Positions 16,292 to 24,830 of a DNA stretch of 64,000 bases are shown here, piece after piece. This DNA comes from Verrucomicrobiia bacterium (GTDB lineage: Bacteria > Verrucomicrobiota > Verrucomicrobiia > Limisphaerales > JAEYXS01): NCBI GenBank assembly GCA_036405135.1, contig DASWYF010000010.1, positions 1 to 64,000 of the forward strand, written 5' to 3'. The translations under genes were made by a program, and so were the position numbers. A model generated the notes under the pieces. It saw only the letters and a program-made list of their open reading frames with translations. It had not been told where the DNA came from and made no database searches. Each line of letters starts with the position of its first letter. Within the stretch, counting starts at the first letter, position 1.

Positions 16292-17965
16292 TCAGGGAGA
16301 CGCTTTGCCTTTCGATTCAGCCGAGATTTTTCGGATGGCCTCCTCGATCTGCTCACGGACCAGCAGTTGCGGGTGTGTTCGCAGGGCTTCCAGTTCTGGC
16401 AATGCATCCTTCGCTGCAGGACCTATCCTTCCAAGGGTCTCAGCGGCTTTGGCTACGATGCGCGGTTCCTTGTCCCGCAATCCTTCTCTCACCTTTGGCA
16501 CAGCCCGCCCGGCATGCTCGCCTAAAGCGCCGAGTTTGATGTAGCTCTGCCAGACTGAGCCGTTTTCCAGCCAGGCCATCTGTTCCATGACGAAGGCGTT
16601 CATGTCCCCCGTGAGATTGCCCAATGCGTTCCAAGCCCTCGCCCGCACTAGGGTTATCGTGCTGTTGGTGAAAGAGCCGATCAAAGCGAGATCAACGTTG
16701 TTCGTGTTGCCATTCTCGCCAACGAATTGGACGATTGCGACATCGGGCGGGTTGGGATTTTGCCTCAATATTTCCATGCAACCATTGATGACGCGTGGAC
16801 TGTGCGGCACGAACTCTTTCAGCGTGGCAAAGGCTTCCGTACTGCGCATGGTGCTGGATGCCATGTAGCGCGTGCGCTGCAAGCCTTCCAAGGCTGGTGG
16901 GATGATTCTCTCCAGGTCATTGGTGAATGGCCTGACAGTCACCATGGCATACTCGAACACTGTCGCATCCTTGTCTCGCAGGGCTTGGATGAAGATCTCT
17001 TTGGCGGTGGTTGATTGCGGTAGTGTCAGCTTCAGTAGGGCCATTGCGGTCAGTCTTTCGTCCACGTCCGGAGCAACCGCCTTTTGTGTCAACAGGGGCA
17101 TGGCCCGCAAAGCTGCCATGGTGAGATTGGTTCCGAACCGCGGAGCAGATGAATACCCGCTGCGGTTCGCCACAGGCCGGAGTAATTGCGTGATGATGCG
17201 CGGCTCCGCATGCTCCGCAGTCTTCAATATCTCGTGGGCCTGGTAGGGGATGGAGTTGGCCCGGTAATGCGTCGAGACGATGATGTTCGTCGTCACCACG
17301 CCGGGTGATATCACCGTCATCTGCGTCTGGATGATCAATGATCCTCCCGTCGGAATGCCTATGGACTGGAAACGGTTTGAAGCGGTTTGCACCACGAGTG
17401 CATTCGGAAGGGGGGCTTGAAACATCCCTCCTCCCAAGCCGAAAACTCTGTTGCTGTGGATGGCGAATGACGAGATCGGCACGACCAGTTGGAAGTTGAG
17501 CGCGCCTTTTTGTGCTTCCAGCCAGTCGAGGAGCATCGGTATCGCAAAAGAACTGTGATGGCGTGTACCTTGCAAGAGTCTGAGGATGACGTCTTCCTTT
17601 GCGTGTTGGTGCGGTTTGAGCAGTGTTTTCTTTAAAGAGCCAGGGATGCTGTTGTGGTGCGCGAGCATCCATTCATCCAGCTTTGTAGGTTTGCTGAGCA
17701 GTTCCTCACCGAGATAGATCGCTCCGGATGGGCCCATATCATAGAACGCTTTGGACGCGTCTGTGATCTTCTGGCTGTTGGTAGTGGCCATCTCCAGCCA
17801 TACGCTGGCGGGGATGCTTTGATAGGAAGGCTCGAATTTACGCCGACCTTTAAAGAGGAAAGCTGCGGCGGCGAAAACGAGGACGAGCAAAAGGCAGATG
17901 ACGCCTCCACGGGAGAAGCACGATTTGGCCAATCGCTTGAGCCCTGACACCAGCCTTGGAAACAT
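16292..17965 (-). CDS. Membrane-anchored HEAT-repeat protein, copy 1 of a tandem
   Basis: 557 residues from ATG 17965. I chose this start because MFPRLVSGLKRLAKSCFSR aligns with the starts of the two downstream paralogues and comes just before the hydrophobic helix; the frame is open 45 codons further but that extension would run into the rhodanese gene. Conserved segments are YQSIPASVWLEMATTN, FAIPMLLDWLE, and C-terminal HEAT repeats IVAKAAETLGRIGPAAKDAL and EQIEEAIRKISAES. It lies between the rhodanese gene and copy 2 and is probably the first gene of the three-gene transcript. Confidence 0.8.
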   Translation of the reverse strand: MFPRLVSGLKRLAKSCFSRGGVICLLLVLVFAAAAFLFKGRRKFEPSYQSIPASVWLEMATTNSQKITDASKAFYDMGPSGAIYLGEELLSKPTKLDEWMLAHHNSIPGSLKKTLLKPHQHAKEDVILRLLQGTRHHSSFAIPMLLDWLEAQKGALNFQLVVPISSFAIHSNRVFGLGGGMFQAPLPNALVVQTASNRFQSIGIPTGGSLIIQTQMTVISPGVVTTNIIVSTHYRANSIPYQAHEILKTAEHAEPRIITQLLRPVANRSGYSSAPRFGTNLTMAALRAMPLLTQKAVAPDVDERLTAMALLKLTLPQSTTAKEIFIQALRDKDATVFEYAMVTVRPFTNDLERIIPPALEGLQRTRYMASSTMRSTEAFATLKEFVPHSPRVINGCMEILRQNPNPPDVAIVQFVGENGNTNNVDLALIGSFTNSTITLVRARAWNALGNLTGDMNAFVMEQMAWLENGSVWQSYIKLGALGEHAGRAVPKVREGLRDKEPRIVAKAAETLGRIGPAAKDALPELEALRTHPQLLVREQIEEAIRKISAESKGKASP

Positions 17966-18008
17966 GAGAGAATAACTCTCACGTCTCCTGCGGAAAATCA
18001 AGAGGACA

Positions 18009-18377
18009 TCACGACTGGATCGACCATCCAGAATTGACCAGCCCTTTATAACCGCCGATGAGCGAATACACTTTGCGATAACCGATCTTCTGCGCGGCAT
18101 CTGCTGTCAGCACGGAGCGATAACCGCCACCGCAATACATGATGATCTCCGCATTCACATCCGGATAATTCTTCTCGATATCGCGCTCGAGGATGCCCTT
18201 GCCCAGATGCACCGCTTCCTGGGCGTGACCTTTTTGCCACTCGTGATCTTCGCGCACGTCCATGAGTACGGCACGCGGGTTCGCGGCGAGCATGCGCTTG
18301 GCTTCGTCTACAGTGATCTCCTGCACACGCGGTTGCGCTTCCTGCACCAGCTTCAAAAATCCAGGTGAATGATCCAT
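18009..18377 (-). CDS. Rhodanese-like domain protein
   Basis: 122 residues, a single cytoplasmic rhodanese domain. AVLMDVREDHEWQKGHAQEAVH is the first conserved block, and the active-site loop MYCGGGYRS holds the sulfur-carrying cysteine, with a six-residue loop typical of sulfurtransferases. The end, GYRKVYSLIGGYKGLVNSGW, is the usual C-terminal helix. Such proteins move sulfane sulfur in thiosulfate, molybdopterin or tRNA thiolation pathways; the pathway cannot be told here. It precedes the HEAT tandem and lies 45 bases after the thioredoxin-like gene on the same strand. Confidence 0.9.
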   Translation of the reverse strand: MDHSPGFLKLVQEAQPRVQEITVDEAKRMLAANPRAVLMDVREDHEWQKGHAQEAVHLGKGILERDIEKNYPDVNAEIIMYCGGGYRSVLTADAAQKIGYRKVYSLIGGYKGLVNSGWSIQS

Positions 18378-18422
18378 GTGTATGAGAAATGAATGACTAC
18401 GAAAAAGCCCGCTATTCGGCCG

Positions 18423-18887
18423 TCACTTTTTATTCAGAGCCTTGCTCAGTTTGGCCACGTAATCTTTCGCGGAACTGCCGTCATAACCTTCCGAGCGGAA
18501 CAGTTCTTTGCCCTCGGCATCCACCACGATGATGGTGGGATATCCATCTACCTTGAACTTCTTCTCCAGCTCACCATTGGCTTTTTTTAAAGCCTCAGAT
18601 TGCTTTTTATTTTCAGGGAAATCCACTTCCACCAGCACCAATTTTTCTGCGGCAAATTTAGTGAACTCTGCGCTGCTCAACACCGTCTTCTTCAACTGCA
18701 TGCACGGCGGGCACCAGTCGGAACCGGTGAAGTCCATGAGGATGGCCTTCTTCTGCTCTTTAGCCTGCGCTTGCGCCTTCGGATAATCCGTCAGCCAGGC
18801 TTCCTTGGCGTCCGCTGCTGTGGATGCATGATGACTCACTGCCAGCCCTACGACTGCCAGCGCCAACGCAAAAGAGAATTTCTTCAT
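18423..18887 (-). CDS. Exported thioredoxin-like protein
   Basis: 154 residues. A signal peptide (~1-24, ending ASTAAD) exports it to the periplasm. The thioredoxin fold has the active site SDWCPPCMQLKK (Cys-Pro-Pro-Cys), preceded by ILMDFTGSDW, and the cis-proline region GYPTIIVVDAEGKEL. It is of the short 'thioredoxin_7/DUF255-like' type that reduces or isomerises periplasmic disulfides; the partner is unknown. Start ATG 18887 matches the signal peptide. It is the gene upstream of the rhodanese on the same strand. Confidence 0.9.
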   Translation of the reverse strand: MKKFSFALALAVVGLAVSHHASTAADAKEAWLTDYPKAQAQAKEQKKAILMDFTGSDWCPPCMQLKKTVLSSAEFTKFAAEKLVLVEVDFPENKKQSEALKKANGELEKKFKVDGYPTIIVVDAEGKELFRSEGYDGSSAKDYVAKLSKALNKK

Positions 18888-18973
18888 AATAGCCTAGTAT
18901 GACCTATGTTCCGTGCCTTTGCGAATCCATGACCAGCAAAGGTTTCAATGCTTAGACGCCTGCCGCTGCCGTT

Positions 18974-20335
18974 TTATTCCCGCCAAACGATCTTGCCGCC
19001 CACGATCGTCATCGCCTGCTTGCCCTTCATCGCCCAGCCGTAGAACGGGTTGTTCACGGATTTGCTCTGCGTCATCTCCTTCGTGAACATCCATTCCTTG
19101 TCCAGATCGATGACTGTCACATCCGCATCCGCACCCACCGAGAGCGTGCCTTTCTTGATGCGCAACAACTTCGCCGGAGCGATCGTGTATTTCGCGATCA
19201 GATCGTTAATGGACAGCCGCTTCGCGTGATACAATTCCGTGAGGCACAGGCCCAGTTCATTCTCCAAGCCCGTGATGCCGAACGGCGCGTAATCGAACTC
19301 CGTTTCCTTCTCGTAATCCGTGTGCGGCGCGTGATCGCTGCCGAGGATCTCGATCGTTCCATCCGAGATGCCTTCGAGGATCGCTTCACGATCCTTCGCT
19401 GTGCGGAGCGGGGGATTCATCTTGAAGTGCGTGTCGTAGGCGGGCCATGACGGCATCACACCTTGCTTCGCCGTGAAGAGACTCTTGCCGTCTTCTTTCC
19501 AGAAAGCCTCGCTCCCTGCGATGGATGCATCCGTCAAAATGAAATGATGCGGGCAAGCCTCGCCGATGATCGGCACACCCCGCTTCTTCGCCTCACGGAT
19601 CAGGCGGATGCTCTCCCCTGAGCTCATGTGCTGGCAATGGATCGGCGTCCCCGTCAGTTCCGCCAGCACGATATTCCGCGCCACAATCAATTCCTCACCA
19701 GCCGCTGGCCATCCGCGCAAACCGAGAGCCGTGCTCCAGTAGCCCTCGTTCATCACGCCGTCCGTCACGATGGAGTAATCCTGGCAATGATCCAGCATGG
19801 GCAGGTCGAACATCTTGCAATACTCGAGCGCACGGCGCATCACCTCGTTGTTCTGGATGCAATGCCCGTCATCCGTGATCGCCACCACACCGGCAGCTTT
19901 CAAAGCTCCGATCGGTGCCAGCTCTTCCCCTGCGATGCCCTTCGTGATCGCACCACTTACAAAAACATTTACCAGCCCGGCCTTCTCAGCCTTATCCTGG
20001 ATGAGGGCGACAGTGCCTGCCGTATCGATGGAAGGATTCGTGTTCGGCATGCACAACACCGAAGTGAAGCCGCCGGAAGCCGCCGCCTTGGAACCCGTCT
20101 CAATCGTTTCCTTTGCTGATTGCCCTGGTTCGCGCAAATGCACATGCATGTCGATCAGTCCGGGGCAGACTACCTTGCCGGAAACGTCGATGCGCTCCAC
20201 GTTTTGAGGTGCCTTGGATGCGGCATCGCCACCTACGGCAGCCACTTTACCATCCACCAGCAACACATCAGCCGTCTGGTCAATCTTGTTGGCCGGATCG
20301 ATCACCCGGCCGCGGGTCAAAAGCAACGCGTTCAT
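18974..20335 (-). CDS. pyrC: Dihydroorotase, class I type
   Basis: 453 residues. It closes carbamoyl-aspartate to dihydroorotate in pyrimidine synthesis, in the cytoplasm. The amidohydrolase metal motif D-M-H64-V-H66-L-R-E-P-G and PGLID before it, MPNTNPSIDT, LDHCQDYSI, the H of EACPHHFILTD, and GSDHAPHTDYEKE are all in place. The start ATG 20335 gives MNALLLTRGRVIDP, the typical N-terminus; 14 upstream codons open from an alternative start are poorly supported. pyrB, often its neighbour, is not here. The gene symbol could also be pyrX/pyrC by subtype. Confidence 0.93.
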   Translation of the reverse strand: MNALLLTRGRVIDPANKIDQTADVLLVDGKVAAVGGDAASKAPQNVERIDVSGKVVCPGLIDMHVHLREPGQSAKETIETGSKAAASGGFTSVLCMPNTNPSIDTAGTVALIQDKAEKAGLVNVFVSGAITKGIAGEELAPIGALKAAGVVAITDDGHCIQNNEVMRRALEYCKMFDLPMLDHCQDYSIVTDGVMNEGYWSTALGLRGWPAAGEELIVARNIVLAELTGTPIHCQHMSSGESIRLIREAKKRGVPIIGEACPHHFILTDASIAGSEAFWKEDGKSLFTAKQGVMPSWPAYDTHFKMNPPLRTAKDREAILEGISDGTIEILGSDHAPHTDYEKETEFDYAPFGITGLENELGLCLTELYHAKRLSINDLIAKYTIAPAKLLRIKKGTLSVGADADVTVIDLDKEWMFTKEMTQSKSVNNPFYGWAMKGKQAMTIVGGKIVWRE

Positions 20336-20360
20336 CTTTTTATGTTCCCGCCAGACTACA

Positions 20361-20386
20361 CGGACGCGAATTGACAACGCAAGCGC
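20361..20386 (+). repeat. Left 26-bp direct repeat flanking the acyltransferase cassette
   Basis: Identical at 25 of 26 positions to 22835-22860; the only difference is C/T at the seventh base. It contains GAATTGACAACGC. Here it stands between pyrC and the SGNH gene with no tRNA next to it; at the right copy the TTGACA is the -35 box of tRNA-Gly. Confidence 0.8.
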
Positions 20387-20401
20387 GGTAGCGGCCGGCG
20401 T

Positions 20402-21427
20402 TTACCGTCCCCGCGCTTCATCCACTATCTTGCGGCGGAAAGAGGGCAGGGCATAAAGCTCTTCGGCGATGCGTGCCGAGAGGATCTGCGCCCCTCTTTT
20501 ATTGACATGCAAGGGATCGCTGAAGACGTCTTCATCAGGTGCTTTCAGCCATGCGGAAGCATCGATCAACGGCACGTCCAGAGCCGAAAATTCCGTCTGC
20601 ACGCGCTGATAATATGCCGTCCACTCAGGCCGTTCCATAAACCGTTCCCGCCGGATTTGAGGGGTCGGCATGAACACCACCACCAGGTCCACCCCCCTCT
20701 CCCGGCAAACTTGGACGATATCTACGATGGGCCGGATGAAACCGATCTTACCCGACGTGACCTGCCCGGTGTGATGGATAAATTCCAATTCCTTGGGGAA
20801 TCCGATCTCCGCTGCCCCAGCCAAAGGGTGCGTCGTCTTCTGCTGCGGCATTCCCATCCTGCCCAATACCCGGCGAATGCCCTCCACTGAGACCCAGTAA
20901 CTGCTGGGCTCAGTATACATCGGGAACCAGAGCAAAATCTTCCCAAGTCGGAAACCTCCTCCTTTTCTGCCCTGAACGTAATCCTGATCTTCAATGAAAT
21001 ATTCCAGATGCTCTCCGGCCGGATTGCCGAATCGCCTTCCCGCCGCAGGATCGGTAAGCCGCAATCCAAAAACGCCATACACCACGCATTTGATATTTGG
21101 ATTCACTGTCAAGGCCCTGCGTAACGTAAGACAATGTTCCAGCACCATGGAAGCAGGCACGCCCGCATTGACAAGGCTGACTGGCTGGCCGGATAGCTCT
21201 TCCCAACGGGCTTTAAAATCTGGCTGATGATAGCTGTAAAGCGTGGTCGAATCTCCCAGTAGCAGAATATCTACCGGCTGGTTTAAAGGCAGCTTGCGGG
21301 CCGAATCTTCCCATCGGTTCACGAAGTCGCGGCGATCCGTTTGAAACCAGAAATGACTGGCCACATTGAAGCATCCCAGCAAAAACAGGCAGCAAACGAC
21401 ATTTCGGATGAAAGGACTGCGGCGCAT
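20402..21427 (-). CDS. SGNH-fold hydrolase partner of an MBOAT acyltransferase
   Basis: 341 residues. One N-terminal hydrophobic helix (~7-27) anchors the protein; the rest lies outside the membrane. LLLGDS60TTLYSY is the SGNH block I with the nucleophile serine, and FSD304PLH307VN is block V with Asp and His. This pattern belongs to acyltransferase-associated SGNH proteins of the AlgJ/AlgX or DltD-like kind, which move acyl groups to polysaccharides together with MBOAT proteins. Third gene of a cassette: its ATG is three bases after the stop of the 57-residue protein at 21431-21604, on the minus strand. Substrate unknown. Confidence 0.75.
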   Translation of the reverse strand: MRRSPFIRNVVCCLFLLGCFNVASHFWFQTDRRDFVNRWEDSARKLPLNQPVDILLLGDSTTLYSYHQPDFKARWEELSGQPVSLVNAGVPASMVLEHCLTLRRALTVNPNIKCVVYGVFGLRLTDPAAGRRFGNPAGEHLEYFIEDQDYVQGRKGGGFRLGKILLWFPMYTEPSSYWVSVEGIRRVLGRMGMPQQKTTHPLAGAAEIGFPKELEFIHHTGQVTSGKIGFIRPIVDIVQVCRERGVDLVVVFMPTPQIRRERFMERPEWTAYYQRVQTEFSALDVPLIDASAWLKAPDEDVFSDPLHVNKRGAQILSARIAEELYALPSFRRKIVDEARGR

Positions 21428-21430
21428 ATC

Positions 21431-21604
21431 TCAGAAATCGATATAGATGAACTTCGATGACTGCCCGGAATAATGCAGGATCACAACAAGCATCAGGAAC
21501 CACCAAACACCCCAGAACAGTGAATCTAACGCCGGGCCTTGGCCCTCAGGCGGCAAATCTCTCGCCCCTCCCAGATACTCCAAGGCTTCTTTAATTTTTC
21601 TCAT
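21431..21604 (-). CDS. 57-residue single-helix membrane protein (DUF5989-like)
   Basis: ATG 21604 to TGA 21431, 57 residues: a charged start (MRKIKEALEYLGGARD), then one hydrophobic helix FWGVWWFLMLVVILHY, and a conserved-looking end SKFIYIDF. It begins 15 bases after the MBOAT stop and ends three bases before the SGNH start, so it is tightly packed between them. Small one-helix proteins ending in F-I-Y-x-x-F are found next to MBOAT/SGNH pairs and are known as DUF5989 (recalled, not checked). It is likely a small subunit of the O-acyltransferase complex. Confidence 0.7.
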   Translation of the reverse strand: MRKIKEALEYLGGARDLPPEGQGPALDSLFWGVWWFLMLVVILHYSGQSSKFIYIDF

Positions 21605-21619
21605 AAGTCGTTCCCTAAA

Positions 21620-22795
21620 TTATCCGATGAACAGGCGGTTCAAGAAAAACCAGGCCGTTTCCGTGTCCATGCAGAAAAAAGCCCAGCCCAAATTCACGGA
21701 ACCGAACGTCAACACCCATCCGCACGCACGGCCGAAAGCAGAGGGCTCCTTATCAGTTGGCGGTCGAAAACTCGTCCAGAAACGATGGATCGCCAGCAAG
21801 AGCCCATGCCATAAGCCCCAGATCAGAAAATTTGCCGCTGCCCCATGCCATAAGCCGCTGATCAACATCGTCAGGATCACATTCCGATAAACTGCGGGCA
21901 ATGGCACCTGTGAACCGCCCAATGGAATGAAAACATAATCCACCAGCCAGCGATAGAGAGACATGTGCCAGCTCCGCCAGAAATCTGTGATGTTCGTGCG
22001 CAGATAAGGCCAGTCAAAATTCTCCGGTATGGTGATGCCAAACAATCTTGCCGAACCGATGGCGATGTCCGAATACGCCGAAAAATCGAAATAGATTTTA
22101 AACCCAAAAGCCAGCAGCCATACCGGCAGAATCCACCTCTCCGCCAGCGCGATGTCATGGACGTTCAAATGATCCGTGAACGCCGTGAGCAGATCGGCGA
22201 TGGCAAATTTTTTGACCAACCCCGCGAGAATACGGGTGACCCCGCGATTCCAATCCAGCCCCCAATCCGTGGCCGGATTTTTCAACCCGGCTGCGAAAGA
22301 TTGATAACGCTTGATCGGCCCCGCCACCATCGTGGGGAAATAAAGGATGAAAGCCATGTAATCACGCAAACGCCCCGCCACCGCCGTGCCTCGATACCGG
22401 TCCACTGCATAATGGATGAACTCAAACGTGAAAAAAGAGATGCCCAAAGGCAGGAATGCACCTTTCCAATGAAGCGGATTGGCACCCGGGAACAGCAGAC
22501 CCGTAAAAAAATTCCAATACTTGAAGATGATCAAGATCAGGATCGCCTGGATCACCCCCACCAGACACCATTTCGAACCAGGCCGGTAAAGGCGGCTGAA
22601 GATTGCTTCCCAGAGGAATATCCCCAGACAGGCCGCTCCCGCATATCCACCTACTTCATGGATGGAATAATAGACAAAGAAAGCAGCTCCAAACCCGATG
22701 CAGACAGACGCCCGGTGTTCCTTGCCACAGTAGCGATATAAAATCGCCGCTGGAACCAGAAAACAGAAAAAGTAAGCGAATGTATTGAAGATCAT
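21620..22795 (-). CDS. MBOAT family O-acyltransferase
   Basis: 391 residues, about ten hydrophobic helices. The MBOAT core is clear: FFTFEFIHYAVDRYRG, FPTMVAGPIKRYQSF, FDFSAYSDIAIGSARLFGI, and the C-terminal SGLWHGAAANFLIWGLWHG with the invariant histidines. These enzymes carry acyl groups across the membrane for polysaccharide or alginate acetylation. The family is usually 450-500 residues, so this one is short; its start MIFNTFAYFFCF is at ATG 22795. It heads a three-gene cassette with the 57-residue protein and the SGNH hydrolase, and has near-identical direct repeats on both sides. Confidence 0.9.
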   Translation of the reverse strand: MIFNTFAYFFCFLVPAAILYRYCGKEHRASVCIGFGAAFFVYYSIHEVGGYAGAACLGIFLWEAIFSRLYRPGSKWCLVGVIQAILILIIFKYWNFFTGLLFPGANPLHWKGAFLPLGISFFTFEFIHYAVDRYRGTAVAGRLRDYMAFILYFPTMVAGPIKRYQSFAAGLKNPATDWGLDWNRGVTRILAGLVKKFAIADLLTAFTDHLNVHDIALAERWILPVWLLAFGFKIYFDFSAYSDIAIGSARLFGITIPENFDWPYLRTNITDFWRSWHMSLYRWLVDYVFIPLGGSQVPLPAVYRNVILTMLISGLWHGAAANFLIWGLWHGLLLAIHRFWTSFRPPTDKEPSAFGRACGWVLTFGSVNLGWAFFCMDTETAWFFLNRLFIG

Positions 22796-22834
22796 CGGAT
22801 TCGGCGCTTGGCGTCCACGCCCTCCAACCTATGC

Positions 22835-22860
22835 GGACGTGAATTGACAACGCAAGCGCT
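22835..22860 (+). repeat. Right 26-bp direct repeat flanking the acyltransferase cassette
   Basis: Matches 20361-20386 at 25 of 26 positions and in the same orientation. It contains the TTGACA that serves as the -35 box of the tRNA-Gly promoter, so this copy is part of a working promoter while the left copy is not followed by a tRNA. Confidence 0.8.
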
Positions 22861-22871
22861 ACGGCTAACAT
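22844..22871 (+). promoter_or_regulatory. Promoter of tRNA-Gly
   Basis: TTGACA (22844-22849) is a perfect -35 box, 16 bases before TAACAT (22866-22871). Predicted start near 22878, about 15 bases before the mature tRNA 5' end at 22893. Confidence 0.65.
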
Positions 22872-22892
22872 GCCGTTGCACTTATTTAGGCA

Positions 22893-22966
22893 GCGGGTGT
22901 AGCTCAATGGTAGAGCTCCAGTCTTCCAAACTGGCTACGAGGGTTCGATTCCCTTCACCCGCTCCA
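22893..22966 (+). tRNA. tRNA-Gly (anticodon TCC)
   Basis: Acceptor stem GCGGGTG pairs with CACCCGC, discriminator T, CCA encoded (22964-22966). The D arm is AGCTC...GAGCT, the anticodon stem CCAGT/ACTGG encloses CTTCCAA (anticodon TCC, glycine), and the T arm has TTCGATT. All stems are paired. Confidence 0.97.
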
Positions 22967-24382
22967 TTTTCCCAAACTCCGTAGCGGAACTAACCTTTCG
23001 TCGTCCTCGTTTCCAATCCGTAGCAGCCGACGTCAGGAGGCTCTAACTAATCTGGTAAGGATGAGTTCCACCTCGTCCCTAACTTCTCCTTAAAGCTTTC
23101 ACAAACCTTGAGCAGAAACATGGAAACCTAAGCGACCGTAAATCGTCCTTCGTAAATCGTAAATTAATTGTCCCCTCGAAATGACCTACTGTTTGGTTTG
23201 CTCCGCCCGGCAACCCGCTCAAGGCATCCTGTGCTACGGCACTCTAGCCTCCGGCCTCAACCTCCCAAACCCAACCCTCGCCAGCCACCCCACAAAGAAA
23301 CGCAGAACCCAAATCATTGGTAGGGCGGTGGTGCTCCGCCGCCCTGACCTTTTTCGTCAAAGTCACACGATAAGCAAGACCCGCCACCCGCCGAAGCCTA
23401 ACCGCTCTCACCGCCCTCGCCCCCCTTGGGGGGAGAGGGCAGGGGTGAGGGGGCACGCACGCCAAACGTAAACAAAACGTCCAGCCACTCTCCCTCCCAC
23501 CACCATGGGCAGCCGACCTTCGGCCTCTGCATTCCCTTTAAGGAACTATGTCAAAGAGCAATGAAACCATCCGACCCCTGCGAGCTACCGTGTTCTCCCC
23601 CTCTACGATTGAGAGTTCAAATTAAGCGTGTGTTTAGTTCCCGGCCGGTTCCGCAGTGGTTACTCTGGGATTCCCCGAACCGTCATAAAATCCTACGCCG
23701 CCCGACGTCCCTTTCCCCCTCCAGCTTACGAGCCCCAATCCACACGCCCGACACACCCACAGATCCTATTCCAAACCCGGTAGGGCGGAGCTGCCGCTCC
23801 GCCGTAACTCTTTTCGCAACTGCACCACCAAGTTTAAAACAGCAGACTCGATGCAAGAGAGCTTTTCCCCCTTCTCATCTCGTCCTTGATGTTTCCATAA
23901 GGATTGCCAAATACGATTCCATTGAATCATTCAGCGGGGATTCCGGTTCTTCCTGTCCACAATTTAAAACTTAAAACTGAGAACTTAAAATTACCTCAAA
24001 CCCGTCCTTTACCGACAACGAGTTGTCAGCAATCCCACTATCCACCTTCACAACCACTCAAACCACCGAAATCTATTATCCCACAGCGACATTTCTCCCA
24101 ACCCGTTGTGAAAGAGGAAAATCCAATCGAAGATTTTCCCTTTTTCACCCAAAATCATCTCCTCAAGCTTCCTTTAAAATTTACTAAGTTAAAAATAAAC
24201 CCTATTTATCGCATCTCTAGCCTTCTTCAAATTCGTGCTAATTAGTGAAATTCGCGTCTTCTCCCTCTCCGCGTCCTCCGTGTTCCATCTATGGCTTTAA
24301 AAGTAATCCCTTGCTATCCTGTGCCTCTTGTAAATCCTATCAAAAATTCTTCCCCTATTAATCTGACATCTGCTGCAAAGTT
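22967..24382. repeat. 1.4-kb non-coding spacer filled with dispersed repeats
   Basis: No frame here looks like a protein. Recognisable pieces: AGGGCGG/CCGCCCT hairpin at 23322-23345; GGCGGAGC/GCTCCGCC hairpin near 23784-23803; a C-rich/GGGGAGAGGGC palindromic repeat at 23414-23454 (copies at 25410-25460, 29978-30016, 56805-56846); a GCAGCCGAC...TCGGCC motif near 23510 and again at 25469-25491; AACTTAAAACTGAGAACTT near 23965; and 'phrase-like' stretches such as GCTAATTAGTGAAATTCGCG near 24236 and CTCCGCGTCCTCCGTGTTCC near 24266. Such text recurs elsewhere in the window. Confidence 0.6.
23414..23454. repeat. Palindromic dispersed repeat, copy 1
   Basis: Contains CCCTCGCCCCCCTTGGGGGG followed by AGAGGGCAGGGGTGAGGGGG: a C-rich half, a short loop, and a G-rich half. 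Three further copies in this window share GGGGAGAGGGC.GGGGTGAG or its complement. REP-like and non-coding here. Confidence 0.7.
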
Positions 24383-24805
24383 ATGAGCGATTTCAAAAAC
24401 GAGGCCGCCAGACTCGCTGCTAAAGCAGTCACCATGTTAAAGGAGCGCCCCGGCGGCCAGTTGGACTATTCCGAAGCAAGCCTTCAATCAGTTGAAGATG
24501 CACTCTCAGAATGTGCCGAATGCGACATCCCGGAGAGGATGAAAAAACAACTCGTTCAGGAATTCGGCTGCTACATCCTTGAAGTGGCACGCAAAAAATT
24601 TGGTGGCGACTATCAATGGCACGAACAGAGAGACCAGCCAGTCTTGGTAGTGGGAGAACCCGCCTGTCATATCGCGATCATGACATGGGACAAAGTGCGC
24701 AGCCGCCTGGACGGAGATGAGGCGGACAACATCCCGTTTTTCTACGCGGGTTTCTCAGAAAAAGTCCGTAACGCTGCGCCTGGCACCCGCACTCTGTATG
24801 TTTGA
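24383..24805 (+). CDS. Hypothetical cytoplasmic protein
   Basis: 140 residues, not recognised. It has no signal or membrane segment. GGQLDYSEASLQSVEDALSE is followed by LVQEFGCYILEVARKKFGGD, then a WHEQ...PVLVVGEPACHIAIMTWDKV strand-rich part, ending in FFYAGFSEKV. The order 'LDYS..SL..VE...L', 'G.Y..EV....FGG', 'P...V..R...G' recalls small DUF3806-like proteins (weak recollection). The gene begins an island of small same-strand genes after a repeat-filled gap and is followed 25 bases later by another gene, so the two are likely co-transcribed. Confidence 0.6.
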   Translation: MSDFKNEAARLAAKAVTMLKERPGGQLDYSEASLQSVEDALSECAECDIPERMKKQLVQEFGCYILEVARKKFGGDYQWHEQRDQPVLVVGEPACHIAIMTWDKVRSRLDGDEADNIPFFYAGFSEKVRNAAPGTRTLYV

Positions 24806-24830
24806 TTAGGCACTCGTCTTTTAGAAAACC

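Noticed and set aside
23426-23974. 182-codon frame in the repeat-filled spacer
   Set aside because: It starts in a palindromic repeat and has a Ser/Pro/Arg composition typical of translated non-coding DNA.
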